A DNA stretch of 64,000 nucleotides from Shewanella vesiculosa. Lineage in GTDB: Bacteria > Pseudomonadota > Gammaproteobacteria > Enterobacterales > Shewanellaceae. The notes under the pieces were generated by a model. It did no database searches and was not told where the DNA came from. It saw nothing but the letters and a program-made list of their open reading frames with translations. Location of the stretch: positions 868,001 through 932,000 of the forward strand of contig NZ_CP073588.1 of the NCBI RefSeq assembly GCF_021560015.1. Direction: 5' to 3'. Numbering within the stretch: the stretch's first letter is position 1; each line of letters opens with the position of its first letter. This document shows, in pieces, positions 28,477 to 39,177 of this stretch. The position numbers and the translations under genes are program-made.

Positions 28477-29808
28477 ATGGCTAACTTAGGTTTTGATTTC
28501 GCCCCAGACTTTCGCCCCTTGGCTGCGCGTATGCGCCCAAGGGATATTAGTGAATACATAGGTCAGGCACACTTATTGGGTGAGGGCCAGCCACTGCGTA
28601 AGGCGCTAGAGGCAAATCGAGCCCACTCAATGTTACTGTGGGGCCCGCCCGGTACCGGGAAAACCACCTTAGCTGAGCTTATTGCCCATTATGCTAACGC
28701 CCATGTTGAGCGTATTTCTGCGGTGACTTCTGGGGTGAAAGAGATCCGTGCGGCGATTGAACAAGCCAAAGCCGTGGCCCAAAGTCGCGGTCAACGTACC
28801 TTATTATTTGTCGATGAAGTACACCGTTTTAATAAAAGCCAGCAAGACGCATTTTTACCCTTTATTGAAGATGGCACGGTTATCTTCATTGGTGCTACCA
28901 CTGAAAACCCCTCATTCGAACTTAATAATGCCTTGTTATCCCGGGCGCGTGTTTACCTTATTAATCGCTTAAGCTCCGATGAAATCAGCTTAATTGTGAC
29001 TCAAGCGTTAACTGATGTTGAACGTGGTTTAGGCAAACGCCAATTAACATTACCTAGCGCAGTGGCTAAGCAATTAGCCGACATTAGCGAGGGCGATGCA
29101 CGTAAAGCACTTAATTTAATCGAGTTAATGAGCGATTTAGTTGCAGATGAAAGTGCGTTTACCACCGAAATGCTCACTCAAGTTGCGGGCCATCAAGCTG
29201 CGGGTTACGATAAAAATGGCGATCAATTTTACGATTTAATTTCTGCAGTACACAAGTCTGTGCGCGGCTCAGCGCCCGATGCGGCATTATATTGGTATTG
29301 CCGCATTTTGAAGGTGGTGGCGATGCCTTATATGTTGCTCGTCGTTTATTGGCCATTGCTTCAGAAGACATCGGTAATGCCGATCCTATTGCCATGACAG
29401 TTGCACTTAACGCATGGGATTGTTATCACCGTATTGGACCCGCTGAAGGTGAACGCGCAATTGCTCAAGCCGTGTTGTATTTAGCCAGCGCGCCCAAAAG
29501 TAACGCCGTTTATAGTGCGTTTAATCAAGCCCGTGAGCTTGCCAAGCAAACTGGACACGAGCCTGTGCCTAATCATCTGCGTAATGCGCCGACAAAATTG
29601 ATGAAAGAAATCGGTTTTTGGTAAAGAATATCGCTATGCTCATAATGAACCTGCGGCCTATGCTGCCGGCGAAAACTACTTCCCTGAATCATTGCAACAC
29701 AGCCAGTTTTATCAGCCAACCAACAGAGGTTTTGAAAAACGTATTCAAGATAAATTAGGGCAATTGCGTCAGCTTGATCAACAAAGCGAGGACAAACGCT
29801 ATGACTAA
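28477..29808 (+). pseudogene. rarA: RarA/MgsA replication-associated recombination ATPase, two frame breaks
   Basis: An AAA+ clamp-loader-like ATPase that acts at stalled forks. Frame 1 holds [18 protein letters not shown], Walker [19 protein letters not shown], Walker [19 protein letters not shown] and [12 protein letters not shown]. At the T run near 29306-29309 the frame shifts: after ALYWYCRI the protein continues as [22 protein letters not shown] in a second frame. At the T run 29615-29619 it shifts again: after MKEIGF it continues [22 protein letters not shown] to TAA at 29808. One base missing and one extra restore a full-length protein of about 443 residues. The last bases overlap crcB. 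Both breaks lie at homopolymers, so sequence error is likely. Confidence 0.9.
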
Positions 29809-30175
29809 TGTGATCTTGGTGGCATTAGGTGGTTCAATTGGTGCAGTTTTACGCTATCTTCTATCAATTTTTATGATCCAGCTATTTGGAAGCAGTTTTC
29901 CTTTTGGTACACTGTTAGTCAATCTACTGGGATCGTTTTTAATGGGCGTAGTTTATGCGCTAGGGCAGTTAAGTCATGTTAGCCCTGAAATTAAAGCGCT
30001 AGTTGGCATTGGCCTATTGGGCGCATTAACTACATTTTCAACTTTCTCGAATGAAACCTTACTGCTGTTGCAAGAAGGCTTATGGCATAAAGCTATTTTA
30101 AATGTGTTGTTGAATGTCACCTTATGTCTATTTATGGTGTATGTAGGTCAACAACTTATATTTTCTCGCGTTTAA
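29801..30175 (+). CDS. crcB: Fluoride channel CrcB/Fluc
   Basis: A 124-residue four-TM protein that exports fluoride as an inverted dimer. It has MTNVILVALGGSIGAVLRYLLS, PFGTLLVNLLGSFLMGVVYA with the conserved asparagine, and GLLGALTTFSTFSNET with the conserved TFS(T)F stretch. The ATG at 29801 overlaps the rarA end by eight bases, so both are probably in one transcript. An in-frame TTG upstream at 29774 is less likely. Confidence 0.93.
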   Translation: MTNVILVALGGSIGAVLRYLLSIFMIQLFGSSFPFGTLLVNLLGSFLMGVVYALGQLSHVSPEIKALVGIGLLGALTTFSTFSNETLLLLQEGLWHKAILNVLLNVTLCLFMVYVGQQLIFSRV

Positions 30176-31480
<1,305 letters not shown>

Positions 31481-31576
31481 GTTTTCTAATCACTCTGTGC
31501 TTATTACTATGAGCACTGAGTGAGGTAACAACGCATTATATTTGGGCTTACTTCGAGTATTTAAATTGGTGCCACT

Positions 31577-31749
31577 TTGTTTAAGTTGAGCATTATTGAT
31601 AAGGATTGGTACAACCAGCAATGGGTTCAAGTCGGCGTGATAATCGTAGGCTTATCTATTTATCAGTTATCTTCTTTTTTATTTTGTTGGTAATTGTTGA
31701 ACTAGCTCAAGCAGCATTGATAGTGGTAGAAAACATTTTCCCTAAATAA
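31577..31749 (+). pseudogene. Possible small membrane protein gene with a frame break
   Basis: From the TTG at 31577 or 31586 the frame reads LSIIDKDWYNQQWVQVGVII, then GLSIYQLSS. In the next frame after the T run at 31675-31680 it continues FFILLVIVELAQAALIVVEN and ends at TAA 31747-31749. Joined, it would be a protein of about 55 residues with hydrophobic stretches. The strong terminator follows 20 bp on, which fits a real gene end. I do not recognise the family, and there is no clear ribosome site. Confidence 0.35.
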
Positions 31750-31770
31750 CCTTTATGAGGTTAATTATTT

Positions 31771-31806
31771 AAAAGCCCGCTTAAGTTATCTTAAGCGGGC
31801 TTTTTT
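31771..31806. terminator. Bidirectional terminator between serS and tusE
   Basis: AAAAGCCCGCTTAA / TTAAGCGGGCTTTTTT with a six-base loop; a strong hairpin shared by convergent genes. Confidence 0.92.
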
Positions 31807-31821
31807 GTAGGCTTTAATCAA

Positions 31822-32160
31822 CTATAAACATTTAGCGGGTTTGGGCAGCCCAGCAATTTTGGTTGCTTGCTTAGCCGGGCCCCCAGGAAATAAGGTATAC
31901 AAATATTTAGAGTTACCTTTATCGGCTCCTAATCGTTGACCGATAGCTTTAACCAGCACACGAATAGCAGGACTGGTTTTGTACTCTAGATAAAAATCAC
32001 GCACAAAACGGATAACTTCCCAGTGTTGCTCGGTTAACTCAATGTTCTCAGTGGCGGCAATCACAGTTGCCATAGGTTCTTGCCAGTCATTGATATTTTT
32101 TAAATAGCCTTGATGATCGGTTTCAATTTGCAGGCCATTAAATTCAAAAAAGTTTACCAA
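31822..32160 (-). CDS. tusE: TusE/DsrC-family sulfur relay protein
   Basis: A 112-residue acceptor of sulfur from TusBCD that hands it to MnmA for 2-thiouridine synthesis at tRNA wobble U34. It shows [48 protein letters not shown] and the C-terminal [20 protein letters not shown] with the penultimate active cysteine. Only this Cys is present, as in TusE and unlike the two-Cys DsrC of sulfur oxidisers. The start is a TTG at 32160 overlapping the tusB stop, an arrangement pointing to translational coupling. Confidence 0.9.
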   Translation of the reverse strand: MVNFFEFNGLQIETDHQGYLKNINDWQEPMATVIAATENIELTEQHWEVIRFVRDFYLEYKTSPAIRVLVKAIGQRLGADKGNSKYLYTLFPGGPAKQATKIAGLPKPAKCL

Positions 32161-32462
32161 GTTATCACCTTATCGTGTCGCAAAGATTGTTCAACAAATT
32201 GTGAATAGTCAATAATATCAAAATCACCCGCAGCTTTATTAGCTAAAATAATCATTAAGCGATCTGATAACCCCCTAGCGACAACATCATCTTGTAGTAC
32301 AAACAGTGCAATATTTGCTAAACGCTGTTGCCATTGAGGTTGTAATAAACAATTCACCGCATCGCTAGACAATAAAATACTGTCTTTAGGGTGAATATAG
32401 CGCAGGCATGTACTTAAGGCATCGTCACTCATTACTGATGCTTGGATATGATGTAATATCAA
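32154..32462 (-). CDS. tusB: Sulfurtransferase complex subunit TusB
   Basis: A 102-residue DsrH-like subunit of the TusBCD hexamer. It starts [22 protein letters not shown] and has [12 protein letters not shown] and [12 protein letters not shown], matching the family. The TTG start at 32462 overlaps the tusC stop (TTGA), and its end overlaps tusE, giving a tight tusDCBE operon. Confidence 0.88.
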   Translation of the reverse strand: MILHHIQASVMSDDALSTCLRYIHPKDSILLSSDAVNCLLQPQWQQRLANIALFVLQDDVVARGLSDRLMIILANKAAGDFDIIDYSQFVEQSLRHDKVITW

Positions 32463-32815
32463 AATACTAGCACCTCATCAGCCGATTGCAGGGTTTGCCT
32501 AATCATCTCTGGCGTCGCTACCGTTGCCGCAATACTGAGGTCATTGGGCTGCAATCCTAATGTGTGCATTGATTCAGCGCAAACCAATACGGTATCAATA
32601 TCGTAAAGAGATAGCGCTTTAAATGCCGACACATAATCTTTCGATCCTGCTTGCTCAGGTGTTTGGCCTGCCAGCAAATGCAATACAGCTTCATTGGTAA
32701 ACACAATACTCACCTGTTGTTCAAAGCTGGCACTGAGCATAGCAAAATCAAGCCCTTCACGAGTACTCGTGGTGCCTAAAGGTGCATGTCTAAAAATAAT
32801 CACCAGTGATTTCAT
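32459..32815 (-). CDS. tusC: Sulfurtransferase complex subunit TusC
   Basis: A 118-residue DsrF-like subunit. It has SLVIIFRHAPLGTTSTREGLDFAMLSA, EQQVSIVFTNEAVLHLLAGQ and ALSLYDIDTVLVCAESM. It lies between tusD (19 bp upstream) and tusB (overlapping). It has a structural role in the TusBCD complex; the active cysteine is in TusD. Confidence 0.9.
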   Translation of the reverse strand: MKSLVIIFRHAPLGTTSTREGLDFAMLSASFEQQVSIVFTNEAVLHLLAGQTPEQAGSKDYVSAFKALSLYDIDTVLVCAESMHTLGLQPNDLSIAATVATPEMIRQTLQSADEVLVF

Positions 32816-32834
32816 TATCTATTCCACAAATATC

Positions 32835-33224
32835 TTAAAAGCTAATTAATCTGTCAGCTTGTTCAATACCGACCACTAATTCACCTAAGCCGCCCATGGT
32901 AAATGCGTCACTGCTATTCCATTGTGGCTTACCATTTTCTGATGCATCTTGTGGTGAGAGTATGCCACGACGCAATGCTGCTGAAACACAATTGGTTAAT
33001 GGTATTGCGTGCTGCGCTGACAAATTTTGCCAATGTGAGTGCATATCTATTTCATCAGATGCCGGACAAGTAAGGGCATTACTGTTGGTTACGCCATCTT
33101 GATAGAAAAAGACATTGATGATTTGATGACCGTTAGCTAATGCGCTTTGGCAAAAAGATAACGCACGAAAGCTGGCTGTTGAGCCATAAACACTTCCGTT
33201 TACTTGAATGATGAATTTGCTCAT
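32835..33224 (-). CDS. tusD: Sulfurtransferase complex subunit TusD
   Basis: A 129-residue DsrE-like subunit carrying the sulfur-accepting cysteine in IPLTNCVSAALRRGI near residue 80. The start KFIIQVNGSVYGSTASFRAL and GHQIINVFFYQDGV are typical. First gene of tusDCBE; a terminator hairpin at 33231-33258 separates it from yccA, so it probably has its own promoter or depends on read-through. Confidence 0.9.
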   Translation of the reverse strand: MSKFIIQVNGSVYGSTASFRALSFCQSALANGHQIINVFFYQDGVTNSNALTCPASDEIDMHSHWQNLSAQHAIPLTNCVSAALRRGILSPQDASENGKPQWNSSDAFTMGGLGELVVGIEQADRLISF

Positions 33225-33230
33225 TATAAA

Positions 33231-33258
33231 AAAAATGACCCTAATGTAGGGTCATTTT
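33231..33258 (-). terminator. Hairpin between yccA and tusD
   Basis: AAAATGACCCTA / TAGGGTCATTTT with a three-base loop; T run in the leftward direction. It directly follows the tusD start region and lies 32 bp beyond the yccA stop. Confidence 0.75.
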
Positions 33259-33289
33259 AACGTAATTTACCAATGAACTCTATCGACGA

Positions 33290-33950
33290 TTAATCGTCGT
33301 TGCCCATACCTAACAAATGTAGCAGGCTCATGAACAAGTTCAAAAAGTCTAAGTACAATGAAATAGTCGCGCGAACATAGTTGGTTTCGCCGCCATTCAC
33401 GATACGACTAGTGTCGTAGAGGATGAAACCGGTCATAAGCAATGCAATACCCGCATTCATTGCCATAAATAATACTGAACTACCGACGAAAATATTAATC
33501 ACTACAGCACCGATCATCACTAGCATACCGGCAAATAGGAAACCGCCCATAAATGAGAAGTCTTTTTTGGTGGTTAAAGCATAAGCCGACAGTGATACGA
33601 AAATCACTGAGGTTAAGCCCAACGCCTGCATGATAAGCCCTGGGCCGTTCGCCATACCAACATAATGATTTAAAATATAACCGAGTGACGCACCTTGCAT
33701 ACCCGTAAAGGCAAATACCCAAAATATGGCTGCAGCACTATCGGGCTTTTTTTAGGGTCACAAATAACAATACTAAGCTACCAAGCGATAAACCTAATGA
33801 CATCATTGGGCCAAGGTTAATCGCCATGGCTAAACCAGCAGTAACAGCAGAAAATGCCAATGTCATCGCCAGAAGCATGTAGGTGTTTTTTAGCATTTTA
33901 TTGACATCAGTCGTCGATAGACTGGGTGATATAACTGATTGTTGATTCAT
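33290..33950 (-). pseudogene. yccA: YccA/BAX-inhibitor-1 family membrane protein, frame broken
   Basis: A seven-TM inner-membrane protein of the BI-1 family; YccA is a substrate and modulator of FtsH in E. coli. The first frame from ATG 33950 (ribosome site TGGAGA) gives MNQQSVISPSLSTTDVNKMLKNTYMLLAMTLAF to LFVTLKK. The seven-base A/T run at 33747-33753 then shifts the frame. Removing one base continues PDSAAAIFWVFAFTGMQGASLGYILNHYV and runs to the stop at 33290, about 219 residues in all, with the C-terminal SLYLDFLNLFMSLLHLLGMGNDD typical of the family. A homopolymer error is likely. The yccA/tusE neighbourhood also occurs in E. coli. Confidence 0.88.
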
Positions 33951-34158
33951 TATCGTCTCCAGGTGTTAACTCAATGATTTGCTCAACGAGAAAAAAATCT
34001 TTCTCACTCTGAAGCTAAATCCTTTTCTATAGCGTAAGCAATGTACATTAAACAAAAATTAATTCATAACAAACATCATCTTAATAGGCGCTAATTTATC
34101 ATAAACTATTCGATAAGTAATGTTATTAACAAAAACATATTTTGCATAATCTGTTTAG

Positions 34159-35058
34159 CTAAGCCATTCTTTTTTTCAGTTTTTCAGTGTCACCTAAGTG
34201 ATCTAATACCCACTGTAGAGCAGGGCTCATATTGGCAGTATTCCAAGCTAAACAGCAGGCGGTGTCTTGTTTGGGAGTAGCGAGCTGTTTTTCTATTAGC
34301 GCACCAGCTTTGATAAAGATATCGGCTAAATGATATGGCATATACCCCACACCTAAACCTTCTCTAAAGCAATTTATCGCTCTGATCCAATCGGGTACCA
34401 CAATTCGACGTTGATTATTCAATAACCAATTCGGTCGATGAGCAATATTATGCGCTGTGTCTTGCAGGCAGATTGACGGATATTGTAATAACTCTTCATC
34501 GGTTAACGCGTGCTCAGCTTTAGCTAAAGGATGATTCTTCCCAACTAAAAAAGACCACTGGATCATCCCCATATCGCGAGATTTAAAGGTGCCACCAACA
34601 GGAATGCTAGAGGTAGCGCCAATCGCGATGTCACTTTTTCCTGTAGACAGTGCTTCCCAGACGCCGTTATATACTTCTAAGCGAATAATCAATTCAATGT
34701 CGGTAAAATGCCGATAAAAATCAGCTATTAAGCCACTTATTTTGTCGGCGCGAACCATATTGTCAATCGCAATCGATAATGAAGGGCGCCAGCCATTAGC
34801 CACTTTTTGTGTATCACGCTTAATATTATTAAGTTTGGTCATGATCTCACGAGACTGGGCGACAAAATGTTCACCAGCAGGGGTTAAACTCACGCTGCGA
34901 TGATGACGTTCAAACAATATTACCCCTAAGTCATCTTCAATCTGCTTAATGGCATAACTCACCGCAGAGGGCACTTTATTTAATTTATTTGCGGCGGCGG
35001 TAAAACTGCCTACGCGGGCCACAATATCTATCATTTCGAATGCTTGTTCTGAAAGCAT
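34159..35058 (-). CDS. LysR-family regulator, PunR-like
   Basis: A 299-residue LysR-type regulator. The helix-turn-helix AFEMIDIVARVGSFTAAANKLNKVPSAVSYAIKQIEDDLG closely follows the pattern of the E. coli purine-nucleoside regulator PunR (VPSAVSY, then LFERHHRSVSLTPAG). A periplasmic-binding-like sensor domain follows. I set the start at ATG 35058, with AAGGA seven bases upstream, because it matches the family N-terminus; the frame is open to an ATG at 35106, which would add 16 residues. No adjacent target such as a nucleoside permease is seen, so the regulon is unknown. Confidence 0.8.
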   Translation of the reverse strand: MLSEQAFEMIDIVARVGSFTAAANKLNKVPSAVSYAIKQIEDDLGVILFERHHRSVSLTPAGEHFVAQSREIMTKLNNIKRDTQKVANGWRPSLSIAIDNMVRADKISGLIADFYRHFTDIELIIRLEVYNGVWEALSTGKSDIAIGATSSIPVGGTFKSRDMGMIQWSFLVGKNHPLAKAEHALTDEELLQYPSICLQDTAHNIAHRPNWLLNNQRRIVVPDWIRAINCFREGLGVGYMPYHLADIFIKAGALIEKQLATPKQDTACCLAWNTANMSPALQWVLDHLGDTEKLKKRMA

Positions 35059-35386
35059 CTCGCTATCCTTGGCATTAGCAACATTACTTGCAGTAAAGGT
35101 AAACATTAACCTAAATCAAATCAAGCAAAGTCGCCGTTATCGACCGTTTAATCACATTTGCATTAAGCTCATGGCTATTTGTTGTGACTTAAACAGGTGT
35201 TATTACAAATAGTGGGTTATGGGTGTTTATTGAGTGAATACCATCAAGCAAGCTGAGCTTTGTAAACTATGTTTAATAGCAGATGTGCAAAGGGGATTTT
35301 AACTTGGGCATAAAATAGCCACTTAGCAAATTATTTGCAATTTACTCTTTACACCATAGGGGCATTATCATATTATTCGCCCGCTC
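35059..35386. other. Intergenic region upstream of tRNA-Ser
   Basis: Carries the LysR-gene promoter and the tRNA promoter. No gene seen. Confidence 0.5.
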
Positions 35387-35476
35387 GGAGGGATGGCAGA
35401 GTGGTCGAATGCACCGGTCTTGAAAACCGGCAACGGTTTATCCCGTTCTAGGGTTCAAATCCCTATCCCTCCGCCA
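35387..35476 (+). tRNA. tRNA-Ser (anticodon UGA)
   Basis: A 90-base class II tRNA. Acceptor GGAGGGA pairs with TCCCTCC, then G and encoded CCA. The anticodon arm CCGGT-CTTGAAA-ACCGG holds TGA. A long variable arm (CAACGGTTTATCCCGTT) and T arm AGGGTTCAAATCCCT are present. Reads UCA and related serine codons. Confidence 0.97.
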
Positions 35477-35485
35477 CATTTAATG

Positions 35486-35515
35486 AAAAGGCCTTATCGA
35501 AAGATAAGGCCTTTT
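35486..35515 (+). terminator. tRNA-Ser terminator
   Basis: AAAAGGCCTTATC, loop GAAA, GATAAGGCCTTTTT, ten bases after the tRNA. Confidence 0.92.
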
Positions 35516-35521
35516 TGTTTG

Positions 35522-35588
35522 GGCAAAAGATAGAGATTTAAACCCAGGGTTCTTCTTTATTACAAGCAAGCTACCCCTCCGCCACATT
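35522..35588 (+). repeat. Decayed repeat containing a tRNA-Ser 3' end, copy A
   Basis: A 67-base unit starting GGCAAAAGATAGAGATTTAA and ending CCCTCCGCCACATT, which repeats the last bases of tRNA-Ser and its flank. It is followed by a terminator-like hairpin at 35596-35626. Confidence 0.75.
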
Positions 35589-35595
35589 AAAGACG

Positions 35596-35626
35596 AAAGG
35601 TTCATCAGAAATGATGAGCCTTTTTT
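35596..35626 (+). terminator. Hairpin after repeat copy A
   Basis: AAAGGTTCATCA, loop GAAA, TGATGAGCCTTTTTT; same place in the unit as the true tRNA terminator. Confidence 0.7.
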
Positions 35627-35631
35627 GGTTA

Positions 35632-35699
35632 GGCAAAAGATAGAGATTTAAACCCAAGTGTTCCTCTTTATTACAAGCAAGCTATCCCTCCGCCACATT
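35632..35699 (+). repeat. Decayed repeat containing a tRNA-Ser 3' end, copy B
   Basis: Nearly identical to copy A, 110 bases on, ending TATCCCTCCGCCACATT, which matches the true tRNA 3' end and flank over 17 bases. A hairpin follows at 35708-35737. Confidence 0.75.
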
Positions 35700-35707
35700 C
35701 AACGGGG

Positions 35708-35737
35708 AAGCCTCATCAGCAATGATGGGGCTTTTTG
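35708..35737 (+). terminator. Hairpin after repeat copy B
   Basis: AAGCCTCATCA and TGATGGGGCTTTTT pair with one mismatch; it completes the third unit of the array. Confidence 0.65.
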
Positions 35738-36586
35738 TATTTATAACATTTAAATCCAAGATTCATAGTTTTAAGATTGCTATATCTTTGCCATATTGAA
35801 TAAATAGATAGGACTTTAATCCCACTAATTCTTGTTTGTTATAAACATGGTCATCCATCAATGTTGTTATCTAGAAAATAGCTGGCATAGTCAATTATTT
35901 CTAGATGTAGTAACTAAAGTTGATGCTGATAACGCGAAATAATGGCAGATAAGCATAGCGCCATTTATTTTTAATAGATTGAATATTGCTGCTGAAAACT
36001 GCTTAAAAATCACAATAGAGTTTGGCGCGTTATTCAAAGAAGAAGTAGGGGACTTTGCCCTATTAAAAGACATTACCAGCATTTAGACCTAAAACGACGA
36101 CGAGGCGCTGTAAAATTGCCAGCGCGGGTTGTGTGCGTAAACAATTACTTCTGAATTCCACAAACTATTTTCTACTTGATCGATATCAAGCTTTTCTGTT
36201 GTCTTGGTTTTAGCTAATGCGTCATTTTGTAGCCATTGAGTGCACATACTTTAAATCACTCGGTTGAATCTGTGCGTTTAGAAAATGAGCGCAGGTGTTG
36301 GCAACTCAAAAACGAAAGGCGTTATGTGTTATCTTTAAAATAGCTAGAATATTTTGATGGAGATAGTGATCTTATGCTCTCGGTTAAGAGCATGTCATGA
36401 GTTTTGTTCACCCTGACTGAGTAAGCTAGGCCATATTTGGCTTGATTATTGTTATTGTTGAGCCATGAAATAAATGGCAATTTAGGCTGAGAATTCCACA
36501 TTAATGCCAGTAGAGGCAATCATATTCTGCACGTCCCATCATATCCTGCATATCTAGACAAGAATTAACCTAAGGGGTCTTTAAGC

Positions 36587-39145
36587 ATGAATAAAGCAAA
36601 GAATAGCGGCAGCCATCATTTGCCAGTTGACACTTTCAGTAGCCACACCCCGACAGCAACATCCGTTTCGCACCCCATACCCACGGGGTTTGTGCGCGTG
36701 CGCGGCGCCCGAGAGAATAACCTGCAGAACGTCGACGTGGATCTACCCAGGGACTCGATAGTCGCCTTTACTGGGGTGTCCGGCTCCGGCAAATCTTCGC
36801 TCGCCTTTGGCACCATTTTCGCTGAGGCCCAGCGACGTTTCTTCGAGTCCGTCGCGCCTTACGCCCGTCGCCTGATCCAGCAAGGCCATTCGCCTCAGGT
36901 GGATGAAATTACTGGATTACCGCCAGCCGTCGCACTGCAACAGCGCCGAGGAACACCCAACTCACGCTCAAGTGTAGGCACAGTTACCACCCTCTCGAAT
37001 TCCCTGAGGATGCTTTATTCTCGAACAGGAGTTTATCCTGATGGGGCTTTGCGCCTCGAGTCAGACTCCTTCTCACCCAACACCGCCATGGGCGCATGCC
37101 CTAAATGTCAGGGACTTGGAACCGCGCACACAGTCACAGAGGCATCGCTGGTGCTCGACCCTTCACTGAGTATTCGCGAAGGTGCCGTCACGGCTTGGCC
37201 TGGGGCGTGGCAGGGTAAGAACCTGCGTGACATTCTCACAGCGCTCGGCTATGACGTGGATAAACCTTGGGAACAGCTGTCCCGCGCCGATCGCGATTGG
37301 ATCTTGTTCACCGAGGAACAACCCGTGGTCGACATCATGCCGGAGCGGGAAAGGCCTCGACCTTACAAGGGAAAATTCTGGAGCGCGCAGAGTTATGTGA
37401 TGCACACGCTCGCCGATTCAAAAAGCACCTCTGTGCGTAACCGTGTATTGAAATATGTTGAATCAGGGCCATGCCTAACATGCGCGGGCAGCGGACTGCG
37501 CAGCGAAGCTCTCGCGGTTACCTTCAACGGCCGCACCATAGCCGAGCTTAACAGCTTGTCGCTCACCGAGCTCCGCCGTGTGCTTGACCGTCCGGCGGCC
37601 AGCAATACCCCTGGTGAAACTATCACCAAGGATCTTACTCGCCGCCTCGATGTGCTGCTCGATCTCGGCCTCGGATACCTCAGTCTAGGCCGCGCAACAC
37701 CCACGCTCTCTCCTGGTGAAATGCAGCGGCTGCGCATTGCCACCCAGCTGCGCTCTGGGCTCTTCGGCGTGATCTACGTACTCGACGAACCCTCCGCTGG
37801 GCTACACCCAGCAGATGCCGAGCCGCTCCTTGCCGTACTTGAGGAGCTCAAATCTAGCGGTAACTCAGTTTTTATCGTGGAACACAATATGGACGTGGTG
37901 CGCCGCGCTGACTGGGTCATCGACGTCGGCCCACATGCGGGAGAGCAGGGCGGAGTAGTCATTTACAGTGGACCGACGGCGGGACTCAAAGATGTACCCG
38001 CCTCGATCACGCGAAAATTTCTCTTTGCAAGCGAGCGCCCAGTTCCGGCGGCACGCGAGCAACGACATCCGCTCGGCTGGCTTGGCCTGACGGGGATAAC
38101 CCGCCATAACCTACGCGGCCTTGATGCCAAGTTTCCGCTCGGCATACTGACCGCGGTTACAGGTGTATCGGGCTCTGGCAAGTCCACCCTAGTGAGTCAG
38201 GTGCTCGCCCAGACTGTAGGCTTGTACCTTCATCCAGATCTAGACCCCAGTACCGGGATCGCATCCACAGCCTCGATGAACGGCGAGAAGGATGATCAAC
38301 CCGAGCCTAAACCCGTTGAAATCACCACGGTTGAGACGATCACTGGGGCGGATCTGATCGATCGACTGGTGCGCGTTGACCAGAAACCGATCGGTCGCAC
38401 ACCGCGTTCCAACCTCGCCACCTATACAGGCCTGTTCGATGCCGTGCGTACCACATTCGCCGCGACCCCCGAGGCTCGAAGCCGAAACTTCGGCGCCAGC
38501 CGGTTCTCGTTCAACGTGGCGGGCGGCCGCTGCGAGACCTGCCTTGGCGAGGGATTTGTGGCGGTCGGTCTGCTTTTTTTACCAGGTAGTTATATGCCCT
38601 GTTCCGACTGCGACGGCACGCGATATAATCCTGAGACACTCGAGGTGACGTACTGTAACAAGAATATAGCCGAGGTGCTTGGGCTTACCGTGGATGCGGC
38701 AATGGTGTTTCTCGCCGATGTGCCCTCGGCATTGCGCAGTCTTAAGACCCTTAGTGAGGTTGGGCTCGGCTACCTGCGACTCGGTCAACCCGCCACCGAG
38801 CTTTCCGGAGGCGAGGCGCAGCGCATCAAGCTCGCGACCGAGCTGCAGCGGGCACGCCGCGGCCATACGCTGTACATTCTCGACGAGCCCACAACCGGGC
38901 TGCATCCTGCCGACGTGCTATTACTGCTCGCTCAGCTCAACCGCCTCGTCGATGCTGGCAATACCGTGATTGTGGTGGAACACGATATGGACGTAGTTGC
39001 CGCCGCCGACTGGGTTATCGACATTGGCCCTGAAGGCGGTGACAAGGGCGGCTGCATAGTGGTCGCCGGCACGCCCCATGCAGTGGCCGCTCACCCAGCG
39101 AGCCGAACGGCGCCTTACTTGGCCCAGTGCGTCTCTACCAACTGA
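36587..39145 (+). CDS. UvrA2-type ABC-ATPase (UvrA paralogue lacking the UvrB-binding domain)
   Basis: An 852-residue tandem ABC protein of the UvrA family. The first half has [20 protein letters not shown] (Walker A near residue 67) and [15 protein letters not shown] with [11 protein letters not shown]. The second half has [15 protein letters not shown] and [15 protein letters not shown] with [11 protein letters not shown]. Zinc-finger cysteines are [24 protein letters not shown] and CSDCDG. Between MLYSRTG and CPKC there is only a short link. The UvrB-binding domain of canonical UvrA is missing, as in class II UvrA/DrrC-like proteins, which are tied to tolerance of DNA-binding drugs. Its base composition and codon choice are clearly richer in G+C than neighbours, a sign of transfer. 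A canonical uvrA presumably lies elsewhere. Confidence 0.88.
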   Translation: MNKAKNSGSHHLPVDTFSSHTPTATSVSHPIPTGFVRVRGARENNLQNVDVDLPRDSIVAFTGVSGSGKSSLAFGTIFAEAQRRFFESVAPYARRLIQQGHSPQVDEITGLPPAVALQQRRGTPNSRSSVGTVTTLSNSLRMLYSRTGVYPDGALRLESDSFSPNTAMGACPKCQGLGTAHTVTEASLVLDPSLSIREGAVTAWPGAWQGKNLRDILTALGYDVDKPWEQLSRADRDWILFTEEQPVVDIMPERERPRPYKGKFWSAQSYVMHTLADSKSTSVRNRVLKYVESGPCLTCAGSGLRSEALAVTFNGRTIAELNSLSLTELRRVLDRPAASNTPGETITKDLTRRLDVLLDLGLGYLSLGRATPTLSPGEMQRLRIATQLRSGLFGVIYVLDEPSAGLHPADAEPLLAVLEELKSSGNSVFIVEHNMDVVRRADWVIDVGPHAGEQGGVVIYSGPTAGLKDVPASITRKFLFASERPVPAAREQRHPLGWLGLTGITRHNLRGLDAKFPLGILTAVTGVSGSGKSTLVSQVLAQTVGLYLHPDLDPSTGIASTASMNGEKDDQPEPKPVEITTVETITGADLIDRLVRVDQKPIGRTPRSNLATYTGLFDAVRTTFAATPEARSRNFGASRFSFNVAGGRCETCLGEGFVAVGLLFLPGSYMPCSDCDGTRYNPETLEVTYCNKNIAEVLGLTVDAAMVFLADVPSALRSLKTLSEVGLGYLRLGQPATELSGGEAQRIKLATELQRARRGHTLYILDEPTTGLHPADVLLLLAQLNRLVDAGNTVIVVEHDMDVVAAADWVIDIGPEGGDKGGCIVVAGTPHAVAAHPASRTAPYLAQCVSTN

Positions 39146-39177
39146 GTTTACTGTTTGCCGTGGCAAATTCAGTAAAC
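39146..39177 (+). terminator. Long hairpin directly after the UvrA2 gene
   Basis: GTTTACTG-TTTGCC / GGCAAA-TT-CAGTAAAC, starting at the base after the stop codon. No T tract, so its role as a terminator is uncertain. Confidence 0.5.

Larger units (their letters stand above)
31481..31821. other. Region between serS and tusE
   Basis: Contains a possible frame-broken small membrane-protein gene (31577-31749) and the convergent terminator at 31771-31806. Confidence 0.5.
35477..36586. other. Gene-poor stretch behind tRNA-Ser
   Basis: The first 260 bases are tRNA-derived repeats with hairpins. From 35740 to 36586 there is no intact gene. A hairpin ATCTAGAAAATA / TTATTTCTAGAT spans 35869-35906, and ATGCTCT / AGAGCAT spans 36374-36393. 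Plus-strand 36225-36343 reads as a short coding-like scrap (ending NERRYVLSLK) with no start. Confidence 0.5.

Noticed and set aside
35522..35699. Repeat units behind tRNA-Ser as a CRISPR array
   Set aside because: Only two long units of about 67 bases that copy the tRNA end and contain no spacer pattern.
36225..36343. Short coding-like stretch ending NERRYVLSLK before the UvrA2 gene
   Set aside because: No start codon and only about 35 codons; could be a gene scrap but cannot be supported.
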